Part shown: piece by piece, positions 47,491-60,012 of the stretch
Numbering within the stretch: the first letter of the stretch is position 1
Layout of the letters: every line of letters begins with the position of its first letter
NCBI RefSeq assembly: GCF_023159225.1
Contig: NC_063172.1
Span: forward strand, 41,607,832 to 41,671,831
Length of the DNA stretch: 64,000 nt
Reading direction: 5' to 3'
Source of the DNA: Perognathus longimembris pacificus
Lineage: Eukaryota; Chordata; Mammalia; Rodentia; Heteromyidae
The notes under the pieces: generated by a model
What the model saw: the letters and a program-made list of their open reading frames with translations, nothing else
Told to the model about the DNA's origin: nothing
Database searches by the model: none
Program-made: the position numbers and the translations under genes

Positions 47491-48270
47491 TTAAAGACAT
47501 AATGTCATAGGTGAAAATTTACTTTGGATAAGACTATTCTAAATTAGGCACAATGAGGAAAAACAAGCAGAATGGCCTTTTGACTTTCAAGCGTTGTTTA
47601 TGCACAACTCAAATCAGTTGTGGGTATGATTATATGATATAATTTATGCAGATACATGTATATCTATGTTTCAGAATCTATTAAACAACTTAATGCATAC
47701 AATTACAATAATTTAATTACTACATTTTCTTTTTTTATCATATCACATATGAAGTTAACATGTTCAAATAAAGTTAAAAAAATTGTCTGTTTACCTAGCC
47801 TTTTCTTTAACCTCCATATATTCATGTCTAGGTTTAAATTCAGGGTCATGTATGGTTAGATAAGTACTCTGTCAAGAGAACCACAATATCAACACACTTT
47901 TGTGGGTTATTTTGTAGGTGAAGTCTGGTGAATGCTTTTCCTGAACTGGCCTTAAACCTGACCATCCAGGTCTCGGCTTTCTGAGTAGATAGGATTATTG
48001 GCAGGAGCCATTAGTATTTTGTCCCAACTCTTGGACATTAAAGATAAATACATTCTTATTAATTGTTTACAATTGTATCTATTACATTGGTAATCTTCAA
48101 TTCCATACTATATATGATACATTGACAGAAGTAATTTCCAAGTAAATGGATGGACTTCTACTGAGTACTTACTGGTGTGCACTTTTATTTCTGGAATTCT
48201 ATATTTATGTTGGAAATTTGTCCTGCCCGCACCATATTTTAGATAAGAAGTTTGCACCCATGTACATATG
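47491..48270. other. AT-rich DNA with a SINE trace
   Basis: A minus-strand B1-like trace at about 47940-48015 (GAACTGGCCTTAAACCTGACCATCC ... GATTATTGGCAGGAGCCA). Otherwise featureless. Confidence 0.45.
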
Positions 48271-48279
48271 ATCCTGAAC

Positions 48280-48535
48280 ATGGTCACATATATATTTATA
48301 AATTAGATCTAACTTCCACATGAGAGAAATCACATGCACCTTGTCTCTCTGGGTGTGGTGTAACTTAGGTCTCTTAACATAATATTTTCTATGTGCATCC
48401 ATGTTTTTTAAATGACATAATTCTCGTAACAGATGAGTAAAATTTTATTGTATGTTTGTATATAACAATTTATTGATCCACTCATCCATTAAGACATTTT
48501 ATGTTTCCTTTTTGAAAAAATAGGTTATGAAAATT
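48280..48535 (-). mobile_element. Old L1 3' fragment, antisense
   Basis: Decayed antisense L1: TTGTCTCTCTGGGTGTGGTGTAACTTAGGTCTCTTAACATAATATTTTCTATGTGCATCCATG, then TTATTGATCCACTCATCCATTAAGACA. The order matches the ancient L1 end (the GCCTGGCTTATTTCACTTAA-like region and the CATTCATCTGTTGATG-like region). Confidence 0.65.
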
Positions 48536-49529
48536 TCCTATTCTGTTTACCAAATACCTCATACACACTTACCATTCAAAATATATTTTCTTCTGTTAAA
48601 AAATCATTTTTAACTGCATTTAGTTGTCACAATAAAGAGCTTCAAAGATGGAATAAAATTTTCTTCTATCTCTTATCCATCTTCTGAAGTATTAATATCT
48701 TACATTAACACATTGCAATAATGGAAAACAGGAAATTAACATAGCTATACCACCACTGACTGAATAAAAGTACTTATTGAAAGTCCACCAAACTTTCCAT
48801 TCATATTCCTTTTAGCTGGTGTAGGATCAAATGCATTGTTAATTGAATTAAGTCATTAACATATCAAAGGGCCAGGGAAATAGGTACTTGATAGATTATA
48901 CATTACTTATATCTATTTGAATGAAAAATGGAAAAAATAATATTATCCCCATCTAAAAATATTGTGTGTTCATGTAGCAAAAATGAGAAAATATAAGGTC
49001 CAGACTGTCACTAATAATTGTATATTAATTGTGTGGCCTGTTAATTTGAAAGGCTAGTTTGTAAGAATGAAGAAGAAATGGAGAAAGAAGAACCATAAGT
49101 ATCTGGAAGGAAGATCATGGTACTATTGTTGGTTTGGGAGAAACATTATATTAGCCTATATGTATTCCTTTGGTCTATGTTCAGCTGTGTTTCTGTCAAT
49201 TACAATGAAAGATTCCTGAATAACACATAAAGTGTTAGTTGCAAGAAGTCCTCCAGGTCTTGGTAAATTTTTTATTGGAAACTGCTGAATTCTATAAAAT
49301 AACAGTCATCAAGTGTTTTAGAATTTGGACTATGCAGAATATATCAGCATTCCTTTATTTCTGGTGCCATTGAGTTATTCTCATTTCAATATGATTACAT
49401 CATATAAGTAGCATAGTTCTACGTCTATTTCTCTACTGAAAAACTTCCAGTAAATTTACACAGTAAAATTGTTAAAATTATTTTTTTCATGTAACACATC
49501 ACCAGCAAAGGAAAATCATAGACATAGTA
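48536..49529. other. AT-rich unique DNA, nothing recognised
   Basis: No feature could be supported. Confidence 0.45.
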
Positions 49530-49691
49530 CTAGTAGCTCGTGCCTCACACCTTTAATCCTAGATACTCAAGAAAGTCTATGAGACTCTTGTTTCCAGTTG
49601 ACTGCCCAAAAATGGAGCTCTGACTGGAGCAAGCACTAGCTGAGGGCACAAAAAGCTCAGGCATTAGTTCCATCTCTCAAGACTAGAAAAA

Positions 49692-49727
<36 letters not shown>
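49530..49727 (+). mobile_element. B1/ID chimeric SINE, sense, with (AAT)n tail
   Basis: A B1-like half (TAGCTCGTGCCTCACACCTTTAATCCTAG) leads to the hinge (TCTATGAGACTCTTGTTTCCAG). A decayed ID-like half follows, with an (AAT)n tail at 49691-49726 that expanded from its A-rich end. Confidence 0.75.
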
Positions 49728-49728
<1 letters not shown>

Positions 49729-50840
49729 GAGTAAAAGAAAAGAAAAACAATAAATGCACTAGATGCATAATATATAAGATGAAACAAGCTCTAAGATACA
49801 TTCTAAGAACTTAACTTCACTTTTGAAGCTTCTTCCCCAAGTCTTGTTAGAATATCTATTTCATAACATTTAAAATTTGGGACTTTTAATTTTTATGTAA
49901 AATTTGAGCTGCTTTGTGAATTCCTCAGCAGTCCTCAAGAAAAAAAACAACTGTGTTCTGATTTTGATTGAATTTTAATAGCAAGTTGATTTCTTGGAAA
50001 TAAGTATATTTCAATTTTAAAGATTTTACAATTAAAGCATGGGTTATATTTTTTTAAGTAATTAACTAATTAAGTTAGTGAGTGGAGGAAGAGAAAACAA
50101 GATGACTTTTCTGATTAAGATTAATGCACATCTGAAATACAAGAGTGAAAATTCTTGGTTCAAGTAATATGCACCAAACATGATAAAAATTAATTACAGA
50201 AAGGTAAAAATATGTTTTTGGAGGTGTTTGTTATCAGCAGGAGGAAAGACAGGCCAAGAAAGGTCAAAAGAGAGGTGTCATAATTACATATGTCAAAACG
50301 GAACAATGTAACCTATTGAAATTAATCTGGTAGAGAGAAAGGGCTGGAGGAGAATGGTTGAGAAGTTGGGTTACTAGGGATATATTGTAAGCATGTACGG
50401 AAATGTCATAGAGAATATTCTTGTAAAATGAATATATGCTAAAAATACTATTAAAATAAAAGGTAATAAAATACGATATAAATCCTAGTGATTTCATTGT
50501 CTCCTTAAATTTTCATTGCCCTTAATTCCTACTTGAACCCCAAGCCAAGTACTTTCAAAAAATAAATCAGAGTTCCTTCGATTTCCCTCAATATTGACAT
50601 AGCAATGGGGCCATAAGTCTCCACACTAACTTACACATACTTACCAGAAGTACAATGTAGAACTCCTCAGTAGTTCACTGAATGAACTAGGTAAGCAATT
50701 GCAAATTACCTGGTACCCAAAATAGAAGTGACACAAATTTACTGTTGTGTTTCTATTTAGTCCAATGTGCCATTTGCTAATCAAAATGTGAAATCAGAGC
50801 ACAAATATACAAACAGCTTAAGAGGTAAGTAACATAAGTT

Positions 50841-50881
<41 letters not shown>

Positions 50882-53540
50882 ACACACAACTTAAGTTCAA
50901 AATAAAAAAAAAATCAAACACCTATGAAACATATGCTGATGACACTGAAAATCTGGGCTTACTATAATCATTTTTTGTGTAGTCTTAATACAACTTATTC
51001 TAAAATGATAGGGCTGTTTTCTAGATATCATCACTGAAGATACTATACTGAAGTTAATTTGTGGTCTTGCGATTCAATTCAGTGTCTTTTTTTTAAAAAT
51101 AACAGCCATGTAATAAATACCCATTAAATAAATAAAACAGAGATTAATAAAATAATAGCATGAGCATCAATAGAATTAGGATGTAATAAGAAATGTGCAT
51201 GATGAAATGTCCATATAAACAAAAATATGACAGAAAATTAAATAAATTCAGTTGCTTACTTGTAATACCAACATTTAATTAAATACAGTTGTCTCATAAC
51301 ATACTCAACAGTTATGCTGCCTCACGGCTGAGCTAAAATTGTTTAAATAAAATGAGACTCATTAACTTTTCTAATTGTTGTTTGTATGAAGACTTGAACT
51401 TTGGTTAAAAAGAAACTGATCTGTCTACTGCTAGTATAAAGTATCAGCTGGCAATGTTTAACCTTCATGAATCATCCATTTAGTCTTTCTTTCCCAAACC
51501 AGTGAGCATTTGAAAGTGAAAATGCTCAAAGAAAAATTCACAGAATGTCTCAGGAAATGTGGTGTCTGTCTCTTGAGATTATGCATACTGAAAGGAAGTG
51601 TTAGCTAGGTTTCTATCATGGTAAAAGCACATGCATCATAAGTATGGAACAGGTGCACAATTTCTGCCTTTCTTACCTGTCAATGAATAGGAAACATAAT
51701 CAAAATACGAATGCACCATTTTACAATTCTGTTATATTGTACAACTCCCAAACGGCAAGTGTTTCTTAACAAAGAAAATGTTCTACTGCTGCTAGCCGAT
51801 AACTAACCCACATTTTCCATAGAAGAAATAAAACACATGGTGCTTTTTCTTGATTTATATATAGCATTTTAATAGAATACAATATGGTTAACTGAGGAAA
51901 TACTTCTGTTTATTGGAACTCTACAGAAGATGATTTAATATGCCCCAGTCATTTTTCTACTCAAGAGAGCTTTGCATGGATAAGGATATTTCATCAATAC
52001 TTTGGAACTAGACACTTACTAGCTTTATTGTTTGAGACTTTTTTTAAAATTTAGTAAAATATAGGGTTTTTTTGCTTTAGTTTCACTTACAATATTTTTT
52101 CCTGATACATTCAGGTAAAATGTAAGATTTGAAGACAGAAATAAAAGAAAGGGGTCTACAAATGCCATCTAGGCCTGTTGGACGTCTGTTATAAGACAGT
52201 AGACTCAGTTCTTGTATTACAAAGTCTTATTATGTGATTACTTTTCATTGTAGCCAGCTTAATTTAGTTTCAGGTGGACAAAATGATATCACAAGAACAG
52301 CAAAAAAATATTGAGAATGTCTTTTCTTTAATTTCCAGTTTTACCCAATGAATTATCTACTGATATTCTTAAAGTTTACGAAACATTGAAATTACATATG
52401 ACTTATTTTGTATTTATACTGGTTCTTCTGAACTTTATTATCATTGATCAAACTGTATTTTCTATTTAATTTTTATACACATTATATAAAGGTCTTATGG
52501 AATGTGTAATTTATAGCTTTTAGGACTAGGTGAGAATTTCTATAAATTATATAAAATTAAAGATTTATGATTCTTGCTATGTTCGATGCTGAAGACTAAT
52601 TTATTGCTTTGGGTCTTACATTTTAAAATTTGTATTAATTTTACAGAACATCAAGTTTTATGAAAATTTGCACATACACATGCACACACATATGTATATA
52701 TGGAACTTTGGTCATAGTTTAGCATTGCATTATGGCCTAGCTTCTTCACTGTATTCCAACAATACCCATTCCATTTTCATGTTGATATTACGTTATTTCA
52801 TTTTATTTTATTTTTAGGTGCCATGTTTAGGAGAAATTTTTGGACATTTCTTTCTGAATTTTACTTATTTTTCTTACATGGCAATCTATTTTCCTGCAAA
52901 TATGTTTGTTATTTCTCACTGTTTTGAGCATGTTTTAATGATATTGACTACAATTAACATTGTGCATGTAATTACAACATCATAAGTTAACAATATGGTT
53001 TAGCATATGAAGTAATATGAATGAAAATATGCAGAGAAATAGTTGGATATACCATAAATAAATAAATAAATATATAAATAAAATAAAATAATAACGAGTG
53101 AAATAATCCAGACTCACAAAGTCAAAAAGCTCATGCTTTCTCTCACAAGTGCTTCTTACATTTAATAGTTTAATTTGAATTTTCCTTATTGTAAGGAAGC
53201 TAAATGTATTTTCTGTCTTTATTTTCTTTCTGTAATGCCTCACTTAGAAAATGTCTGTTCAATTAATTTTCTATCAATTCACTGGGTTATTAACAAGTAC
53301 TTTTCAGATAGGGTAAGGACTTTAAGCAAAGTAGAGGAGACAATATCAATATATACAAGCTAATAGCTGCTCTATGTACAAGCAATGAATTTCATGAGAA
53401 AAAAAGTAAGAAAACAAACCCATCCCCCTCTTCCCTTCAATGCTGGAAACATAGAGCAAAGACATATCAATGATGTAAAAGAGATCTTTACTAAAACTGA
53501 ATTCTGCACTGAAATAAGTAAAAGATTATTAAAAAGTGAA
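49728..53540. other. AT-rich DNA with simple repeats only
   Basis: (CA)n microsatellite at 50843-50889 and an (AAATA/AAAT)n stretch at about 53052-53094. No other repeat or gene could be supported. The open frame at 52980-53243 (minus) crosses the AAAT repeat. Confidence 0.5.
50843..50889. repeat. (CA)n microsatellite
   Basis: About 22 CA units with one TA interruption. Confidence 0.97.
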
Positions 53541-53915
53541 TAAAGCATCCTGTGTTCATGGATCTGTATAATTGATATTTTGAAAATGACCTCATTATTG
53601 AACTTCATTAATTGTTTCAAAGCAATCCCCAATTTTCTGTGAAATTCTACTCAAAACTTTAAAAATAAATTCTAAAATGTATATAGAAGCACAAAAATCT
53701 CAGAATTGTGGAAACAACCTTCACAAAAAAAAAAACCTATTGGGGTTATAATAATATGTGCCCCCAAATTCTACACCAGAGTCACAGTAAGAAAAACAGC
53801 ATGGAAGTAGCATGAAATTGAGACAAGATGATCAATGGGCTACATGACCCAGCCAACACAGGCACAGTGAGTTTCTTACAAAGGTGTCAAGAATGTACAT
53901 TGGAATAAAATAGTC
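53541..53915 (+). mobile_element. Old L1 ORF2 fragment, sense
   Basis: The order matches the ORF2 region after the RT: GTTCATGGATCTGTATAATTGATATTTTGAAAATGACC, AAAGCAATCCCCAATTT, AACTTTAAAAATAAATTCTAAAATG, ACAGCATGGAAGTAGCATG, GGTGTCAAGAATGTACATTGG. Heavily diverged, no 3' end. Confidence 0.75.
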
Positions 53916-55440
53916 TCTTTTTTTCGCTCTCATTTATTTTTCAGTTTATTTAACCTATCTGCAAATATTTTGTGTAAATTTGTGCAAAGTTGTGTGCTAG
54001 GTAATGTGGAGTACATAATTATTCAGTCCTTGTTTATGTTATTGGAAAAGCTGTTAAGTGTTGGCTTGGCAAGTCTCTCAGTACAGGATTATTATTGGTA
54101 TCCTGTCATTATACTATTAATATTGTACTCCATTTGATGATAAAGTCCTTAATGACAAGAACCCTTGGATCACAATTGCTCTTATAACACCAGACCTATG
54201 CTCTTGTGGAAAAATGTGTTGGTTGTGGAGAGGAGGAATGTACTGAATGTGCTGTCTTAACACATGACTGACTTTTCTTCTGATCACTGCAGTCATACAG
54301 ACAGGAGATGCCCTGAGCATGGGGCACATCTCAAAGGTGAGAGCAGACATGCTATCCACTCACCAGAGGAAGTTCCTGTAGGTCCCAACACATTAAGGAA
54401 GGCCTGGTCAGCAAATAACTGAACTGAATTGAGTTTCTAATGTCTTAATATTCTGGGAAAAAAAAGCACTTTGAGCTTGAGAGGAGAGTAAATTATTAAT
54501 TTGAGATAAAGAATTAGCTTCTGGTAGAAAGAGGTTAAAAAGCTTCAAAGTATCCTTCAGGAAATCAGGAAACGTAATTTAAATAAAATAATAAGGGAAC
54601 AATATTTTAAGACTATACTTGAAATCAAAAACAACATTAAACCCACAAGAAATAAATTCAGTAAAAATAGAATTTGCAAGTATGCATAGTAGTCAGATAA
54701 TGCATTTTGCCTCGAAGTAGAACTTGAAAATTAATAAAATTCATGGAGGTTTAAAAAAATACAAAAAAAAAGCCTGCAACTGATTTTATTTAAGCTTTAA
54801 TTAAAACCCCACTTATTAAAATTGTGAATCAAATTATACCTCTCTTAAAAGAAGAATGTAACTGACCCTAACCAGTTTGTGAATTTTACATTCAACCTAC
54901 TGTAAGGAAAAACACCTGAACAGAAAATCTTATGGGAGAATTCAGCTGATCACTAAATTCATAGGGGATGGGGGACACAGAAATATAGGATGCTATTTTT
55001 TCTTAGTGCTACTACATTGTTTTCTTTTCCCAAAATGTAATAATTATGTATTTTAAGGATGTGAAAAATATCAATTATATAAACAAAAATTAATAAGGAA
55101 CAACTATTCTTTCTGTAAAAACAGTGAGAATCTCAGAGGAAATTGAATTTTAATTATTTTCTATAATTTTATCTTATCTCAGTTGAATTTTTTTCAAAGA
55201 TATATTCCCATATTTTCTATAATTTTATTTTATAAAACATTCCAAATATAACACATTAACAATTTGATTTAAATTTATATGGCATACTTGATATGTTAAG
55301 AACTATACATATTAGTGTGCACACGGGTTAATTTAAACATGTAATAAAATGCCTTACAATACAATGACCATAGTGATAAACAAACATAGTGTTTGTTTTT
55401 GTCTTTTTTGATAATTGAAGATCTAATATTTTGTAAATAA
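53916..55440. other. Mostly unique DNA, nothing recognised
   Basis: The stretch 54110-54420 is somewhat less AT-rich and holds an 80-codon minus-strand frame without a recognisable motif. No repeat could be assigned. Confidence 0.4.
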
Positions 55441-56400
55441 TACACTTGTTAACTATACACATTATGTTGTACAGCAGATTTGGAGAATATGTTAATCTTG
55501 TTTGAAATAACCTTAATATGAGTTTTTTTCCCCCTGAAACATATCTCCCATAATCCCTTAGCCTAGACACTAACTAATCTATTTTCAGATACCTAATATA
55601 TGTAGAAACAGGAAACATTCAATGTTTGCCTATCTGTGCCTGATTTCTTTCACTTAGCATGTCCTTTCCAGTTTCTGTTACATTTTCCCGAAGGACAGAA
55701 TTTTGTTTGTTGAAAGAATGAGAAATACCTGTATTCACATTGGTATGTATATTTCACATTGTCTTTACTCATCAGGTCAATAGCTTGGCTATTTTGAACA
55801 GTACTGAAATGGGCATAAAAATACAGATATTTCTTATAGGCTCTAATTTCAATTCTTTTAAATATATAAAGTTGATTGTTGGTTTATATCAGTAGAATAC
55901 AAGAGGAAATAGGAGAAAATATTTCCAGACTGTGAATCTAATAAGTGGTTACTCTTCAAAATATATAACCTCATGCAATTCAATAGGAAACAAGTACTAG
56001 TACAACCAACATATTTACAATACTATCAATAGAGGACCAGGGTATAGTCCAGTGGGAGTGTATTTCTTTCACTTGTGCCAGACTGTGGGGCTGATCCCCA
56101 AATCTGCAAAAAAAAATGTAAAAAGGAGAAAAGTATGTAAATCACTGGATAGATGTTTTACTATAAACATTGTGCTGATGGTTTTATGAAAAGTTATTCA
56201 ATAGTATTAATCATCAAGAAAGTTCAAATCAAATCAAAGCTACAACTAAGATCAGAAGCTAAGTTTCAGTCAGCTTGTGAAAAAATGGAAGGCAAATGGT
56301 CACTGCAGTTTGGAAGTCTGCATAGAGGATGACCAAAATATTAAAAATAGGCTGTAATCAAAACACCTCTGGAAATTTACAAAGTTTAAAGATATTCACT
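55440..56400 (-). mobile_element. Old inverted (twin-primed) L1 with a nested SINE
   Basis: The left part, about 55440-55860, is antisense L1 3' sequence (TGCCTGATTTCTTTCACTTAGCATG, TAGCTTGGCTATTTTGAACAGTACTGAAATGGG). The right part, about 55880-56400, is sense ORF2 sequence lying just upstream in the element (AGGAGAAAATATTTCCAGACTGTG, AATCATCAAGAAAGTTCAAATCAAATC, GTCACTGCAGTTTGGAAGTCTG). Left 3' part plus inverted upstream part equals a twin-primed insertion whose 3' end points left. An ID-like SINE sits at about 56035-56115. Confidence 0.68.
56035..56115 (+). mobile_element. Old ID-like SINE
   Basis: ACCAGGGTATAGTCCAGTGGGAGTGTATTT ... GGGGCTGATCCCCAAATCTGC followed by an A run at 56108-56116. 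A single ID-type unit interrupting the old L1. Confidence 0.6.
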
Positions 56401-57284
56401 TCTCTAAGCTAGTCTCTTTTGTTTCATATTTATTCATATTCATGTAAGTCATCCTAATTAGCTAAAAATAAGAATTTCTATATTTCCTCCACAGTGTTTA
56501 ACTTGTGTAAGATTTCATATTACTTAATTCTTAATTCAGCATGAGGATCACTGCATAAATGTTAATCAGATTAGTAATTTTTAAGATGTCTGCTGTTTTC
56601 TTTATATATTTTTCTTATTGTTATTACAAAGGATATATAGATGGTTTAGAATTACAGAAGTCAGTTAATGAGTATATTTGGACGATGTCACTCCTTCCCT
56701 TTCTCTCTCCCAGTTTTTCACTCCCATCTCCATCCACAAATTGTTTCTTGTGGTTCATGTTTAACGAATTGTTTATTGAGTATCACTGCTGCATCTGTTC
56801 ACCCTTTGTCTCTCCATCTCTGCACACACACAACCTTTTTCAAAACATATAATACTTATTTTGTATTTCTAATTATTAATTTAAAATATCTTTCAAAGGA
56901 ATGTAATTTCAGTTTATTGAATTTTCCTGAATGGCAAAAAAGAAGCAAAAATTGTTTTAAAATTTTATAATTAAATTATTTGGTTAGTGTATTTTCGGTC
57001 AGTGTTAAAATATAAATTCTAAGGAGAGTCGGACAATTAAATTACTTTAATTGAAGTTTTAGATATTTAAATTTAATTTAGTCAAATGCAATTATTGAGT
57101 ATTTATTGTATTTCAAGCTCTGCTCTTGATGCCAAGGAATATAAGTAATAACTCAGAGAACTATTCAATATACTGTGCTTACTCTACAAATAATTCTGCC
57201 ATAAGAGCTATATTCATGATATATGATAACAGGGAAGATATTGTATTTCCTGTTTTGGAAGACTTCAAATAAAAATTGGCATTT
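56401..57284. other. AT-rich unique DNA, nothing recognised
   Basis: No feature could be supported. Two overlapping 97-100-codon frames at 56559-56970 arise from pyrimidine-rich DNA that vaguely resembles an antisense L1 3' UTR (CCTTTCTCTCTCCCAG near 56696). Confidence 0.4.
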
Positions 57285-58564
57285 AAATTACATGCAACAG
57301 ACAAAGGCCTCATATCTAAAACATATGCAGAACTAAAGAAATTACATTCCTACAAAACAAAACTGCAAAGAACCAATAGCCCTCTCAACAAGTGGGCTAA
57401 AGTCTTAAAAAGAGACTTCTCTGATAAGGAAATGAGAATGGCCAAGAGACATATGAAAAAGTGCTTTACATCAATGGCCATAAAAGAAATGCAAATCCAA
57501 ACAACATTAAGATTCCATCTCACCCCAGAAGAATGTTCTATATTAAGAAAAGTAACAATAACAAATGTTGGAGGGGATGTGGCCAAAAGCGGAACGCTAC
57601 TTCATTGTTGGTGGGAATGTAAACTTGTTCAGCCACTCTGGCAAGCGGTATGGAGATTCCTCAGAAGGTTAAACATAGAGCTCCTCTATGACCCAGCAGC
57701 CCCACTTTTGGGCATCTACCCAAAAGACCAGAAAAAAAAAAGTAAAAAATAAACAAACACAAAAACAAAACACTAAAGCCACCAGCACAACAATGTTCAT
57801 TGCAGCACAATTTGTCATAGCTAGAATATGGAACCAAAACAGATGCCCCTCAGTAGACAAATGGATCAGGGAAATGTGGTACATATGCACAATGGAATTT
57901 TATGCCTCTATCAGAAAGAATGACATTGCCCCATTCATAAGGAAATGGAAGGACTTGGAAAAAATTACACTAAGTGAAGTGAGCCAGACCCAAAGAAAAA
58001 AGGACTCTATGGTCTCCCACATAGAGAATAATTAGCACAGGTTTAGGCTAGTCACAGCAGAGGATCACAAGAGCTCAATAGCTATGCCCTTATGAACACA
58101 TAAGATGATGCTAGGTAAAATGAACTCCATGTTATGGAAACGACTGTTATGTCACTGTTGTAATTACTTTCAGCATGCAATGTGAAACCGTAGCTTCTAT
58201 TATTGATGATCCTCTTGTATGCCCTTCTTGTGGTTGTACCTGCACTATCTCTGTATCCTATCTGAGTACATTGGAAACTGTGTATACTGGTATTAGAACT
58301 AGGAAACTGAAAGGGAATAACAAAATCTAGAGACACAGGGTAAAAATACAAATGACTACAAAAGCAATACTTGCAAACTGTTTGGTGTAAATCAGCTGAA
58401 CAACTCATGGGGGGGGAAGGAAAGAGGGAGAGAGGAGGAGGGAATGAGGGATAAGGTAGCAAACAGTACAAGAAATGTATCCAATGCCTAATGTATGAAA
58501 CTGTAACCTCTCTGTATATCAGTTTGACACTAACAATTTAAAAATAAATAAATAAACTACATGC
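57285..58564 (+). mobile_element. 5'-truncated L1 with TSD and partly open ORF2
   Basis: The element at 57296-58553 is sense. TSD AAATTACATGC (57285-57295) is repeated as AAACTACATGC (58554-58564). It contains the last part of ORF2, with open runs at 57276-57752 and 57688-58035 that overlap in different frames. Motifs include [40 protein letters not shown] and CTMEFYASIRKNDIAPFIRK. The frame break is at about 57720-57760 in an A-rich stretch. The 3' UTR includes a G-run polypurine tract (58409-58450) and ends TTGACACTAACAATTTAAAAATAAATAAATAAA. The low number of breaks suggests a comparatively young copy. Confidence 0.93.
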
Positions 58565-59340
58565 TCAAATGTGAGCAGTAGTTTGTCAATTTATGAGGTG
58601 GTAATTTAGTGGCAAATAGGTTAGATTCCAATGTGAAAAAATGGAATTTTTTTTGAGTTAGAGTCTGGTGGTAATAGAAATTGCATTACCTTTGTATTTT
58701 GGTCTGCAACAAACAAATACCATTATTCTCTCTGTAAATCAATGTCTGGCATTCCAGAGTAGACTCAGTAGCTCAACAAGGTCAATCAAGAACCACAACT
58801 TTAACATCTGTCCTGGTCAGCCATCATGAGTGAGTTGACAACATCTGAATACTCAGATGGGAAAGTGGGCTGAGTTCCAGGGATCATGTGCTCACATCAT
58901 CATTAGGAATCAGGTTGGATTGCAGGAGAAAAGAATATAGTTCCCTTCTTAACTTTTTGTGTTCTTCCTTCATTCAAGAACTACATTGTGCTCATTTGAC
59001 TGTAAATTTAGTAGTTTGGGATTCAAATTACAAGCCTTCTGATGATGCAACTTCATTATGTACATAACAGTGACAAATTGGGCAAGATTTGTCTACCATC
59101 AATCTCTCATCTGTTTGGTGGATGAAACGGTTTTACTTCATACAGACACTTAAAATGATGACTTACCTAATGGACATATTTGCTGTTACTAATTTCTTCA
59201 GCAGGTCTGTTAGCCCCATCATCCAGAAATGAATTTCATTTTAATTACAAAACCATCTCCCTACAGAAGGATATATCCTTAGCAAAACTGACCAGGTTAC
59301 TTTACATTCCATAACTACCACTCACGTCCTGGAATTGAAT
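58565..59340. other. Unique DNA, nothing recognised
   Basis: The composition is slightly less AT-rich than in neighbouring stretches. No open frame, repeat motif or splice pattern could be supported. Confidence 0.45.
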
Positions 59341-59604
59341 AAAACTCAAACACACTGGGTGGTGGTGGCTAATGCCTGTAATCCTAGTTAAGCAGAAGGC
59401 TGAGATCTGAGGACTGAGATTCAAAGCCAGCAAGGGCAGGAAAGTTCATGAGACTCTTACCTCCAATTAATCATCAGAAAACTGCAAGTAGGCCCATGGC
59501 TCAAGTGGTAGAATGATAGGTTTGAGCTGAGGTGATCAGAGACAGCTCCCAGGACAGGAGTTCAAGCCCCCCAAAAATAAAATAAAAAGTAAAACCTCAA
59601 ACAC
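59341..59604 (+). mobile_element. B1/ID chimeric SINE, sense, with TSD
   Basis: The body at 59354-59590 has a B1-like half (GGGTGGTGGTGGCTAATGCCTGTAATCCTAG) and the hinge GGCAGGAAAGTTCATGAGAC. An ID-like half follows (ATGGCTCAAGTGGTAGAATG, GAGTTCAAGCCCC) with an A-rich tail. TSD AAAACTCAAACAC (59341-59353) versus AAAACCTCAAACAC (59591-59604), one indel. Confidence 0.92.
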
Positions 59605-59867
59605 TCAGAGCTGAGCAAGAAAATAAAATAAAAAGAGGGCACTTTTGCACGTATAACACATTAAACATGTAGGCATCATTAGTAGGTTTAACACATGCAT
59701 AACATATTCGGTTTTACATGTGCATAAAATGAAAATAATCTGCTTGAGAACAACCTTTTCAAGAGTTGTTCTGGATTTTATATTAGCTTTTAGGGTTCAC
59801 TATTTCTTTACAGAAAATACATCCTTCAAATTCAACTCTTAAAGATATTCTTGTTAGAAATGAACTT

Positions 59868-60012
59868 TACAATTTGGGGTGGGGTTCAGGGAGGAAAAGT
59901 GGGAGAAAAATGAGGGATGGGATAATAGTGTTTGACAAGAACTTCACATAACTATATATTAACTTACATATTACCCCTCCTTATATTACCTTGACAATAA
60001 AATAAAATTAAA
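59868..60012 (+). mobile_element. L1 3' terminus, sense, 5'-truncated
   Basis: CAATTTGGGGTGGGGTTCAGG (polypurine region), then ATTACCCCTCCTTATATTACCTTGACAATAAAATAAAATT, the L1 terminus seen at 46.98 kb. Confidence 0.87.

Noticed and set aside
54117..54359. Possible exon on the minus strand (80 codons)
   Set aside because: No recognisable motif, no convincing splice sites at both ends and no partner exons nearby.
57276..57752. 158-codon open frame that could look like a gene
   Set aside because: It is the C-terminal part of L1 ORF2 in a 5'-truncated copy with TSD; no start or promoter of its own.
58082..58471. 129-codon minus-strand open frame
   Set aside because: Antisense of an L1 3' UTR; the same peptide pattern recurs at 13967 and in the complementary frame at 40369, showing it is repeat-derived.
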